Shown in pieces: positions 38,277-38,566 of a stretch of DNA of 38,566 nucleotides (positions are counted from its first letter, which is position 1; each line of letters begins with the position of its first letter). The stretch covers positions 1-38,566 of the IMG/VR virus record IMGVR_UViG_3300046169_000063; one strand, 5' to 3'. Below the pieces are notes generated by a model. It was not told where the DNA came from and did no database searches. It was given only the letters and a program-made list of their open reading frames with translations. This stretch comes from a virus. The translations under genes were made by a program, and so were the position numbers.

Positions 38277-38566
38277 TTATGCGGCTCCAGCGTTGATACC
38301 TGGCGAGGTTGGGCGAAGCCGATAATCGCCGCTTGAGGAGTCTACGAATTGCGGTACAACTGCTAGGTTATTAGCATCACTCGACAATGAAGTTCCGTCA
38401 GCTTGAACAAAAGTATTAAACGCAGATATTGTAATGGTCGATAAAGTCTCCATTGATGTATAGGAGTTGGTAGTGTCTAATATTATGCAATTTTTCAAAG
38501 TGCAATTAACTCTACGGAAGATAATCGTGCGATAACCTGACACACCTCCAGGGTTTGTAATAGTGC
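38277..38566 (-). CDS. Beta-helix-like tail protein, C-terminal part (gene begins at 547)
   Basis: This frame is open to the window end and contains TITNPGGVSGYRTIIFRRVN, CTLKNCIILDTTN and the terminal phrase VVPQFVDSSSGDYRLRPTSP followed by GINAGAA. The latter is the characteristic end of parallel beta-helix repeat proteins (PxFxDxxxGDYRLxPxSPxIxAG). It joins the N-terminal part at 1-547 through a TGC codon split by the window ends, so no new start should be assigned here (a GTG at 38543 is internal). Confidence 0.8.
   Translation of the reverse strand, partial: TITNPGGVSGYRTIIFRRVNCTLKNCIILDTTNSYTSMETLSTITISAFNTFVQADGTSLSSDANNLAVVPQFVDSSSGDYRLRPTSPGINAGAA

Noticed and set aside
1-38566. 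CRISPR arrays, insertion sequences, integrase and attachment sites
   Set aside because: No regularly spaced repeats, transposase or recombinase motifs, or duplicated att-like cores were seen on either strand.
1-38566. Direct terminal repeat at the window ends
   Set aside because: The two ends share only about eight bases, which is expected by chance and from repeated beta-helix codons.

Overview
The window reads as an essentially complete, tailed-phage genome of the short-tailed (podovirus-like) type, about 38.6 kb, probably from an environmental sample and without an obvious close cultured relative. No bacterial chromosomal gene, tRNA, rRNA, integrase or phage RNA polymerase was seen. The two window ends belong together: the open frame that runs off position 1 on the minus strand continues in frame at position 38566 and ends at 38277, giving one 278-residue beta-helix tail protein. 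So the sequence is a circular map cut inside one gene. The host cannot be named; the C-terminal LamG-like tail motif is common in Verrucomicrobiota/Planctomycetota proteins, which is only a weak hint.

Layout, following minus-strand transcription around the circle. (1) Early/replication block, 22.1 kb down to 12.08 kb: a promoter with two look-alike operator palindromes, a small basic protein, an unassigned ORF, a (frameshifted) excisionase-like HTH gene, RuvC-like resolvase, SSB-like protein, a lone DnaA domain-IV protein, a RecB-like exonuclease, a Mom-like DNA modification enzyme, family A DNA polymerase, dNMP kinase, a sigma-region-4-like protein, a primase-like protein and a RepA/DnaB-type helicase. 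It ends at a strong hairpin at 12.04 kb. (2) A 530-bp gene-free, repeat-rich, highly structured stretch (11554-12083), then the only plus-strand gene (HTH protein, candidate small terminase or regulator), then a divergent control region (10735-10980). (3) Late block from 10.73 kb down to 1 and on from 38.57 kb to 22.27 kb: large terminase, HTH and sigma-4-like regulators, portal, scaffold, major capsid, connector, tail fibres, holin-like membrane proteins, a SASA-esterase tail fibre, a nozzle-like tail protein, a collar protein and three internal/ejection proteins, one of 2070 residues.

Genes are tightly packed, with many TAATG and ATGA stop/start overlaps that help fix starts and reveal several tiny genes (1413-1565, 6045-6203, 14960-15070, 19924-20004, 37143-37298).

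Two things need caution or attention. First, five reading-frame breaks (terminase, HTH gene, nozzle protein twice, tail fibre) all have the same sign and each is repaired by removing one base from a 3-5 base homopolymer, so they look like sequence insertions rather than biology, although the terminase one could be programmed frameshifting. Second, the most novel-looking pieces are the multi-branched structured element at 11856-12010, the paired TNACGCA-N8-TGCGTNA operators, the Mom-like modification gene, the FCCH-like domain inserted in the capsid protein, and the giant protein carrying both an HExxH motif and an ADP-ribosyltransferase-like region.
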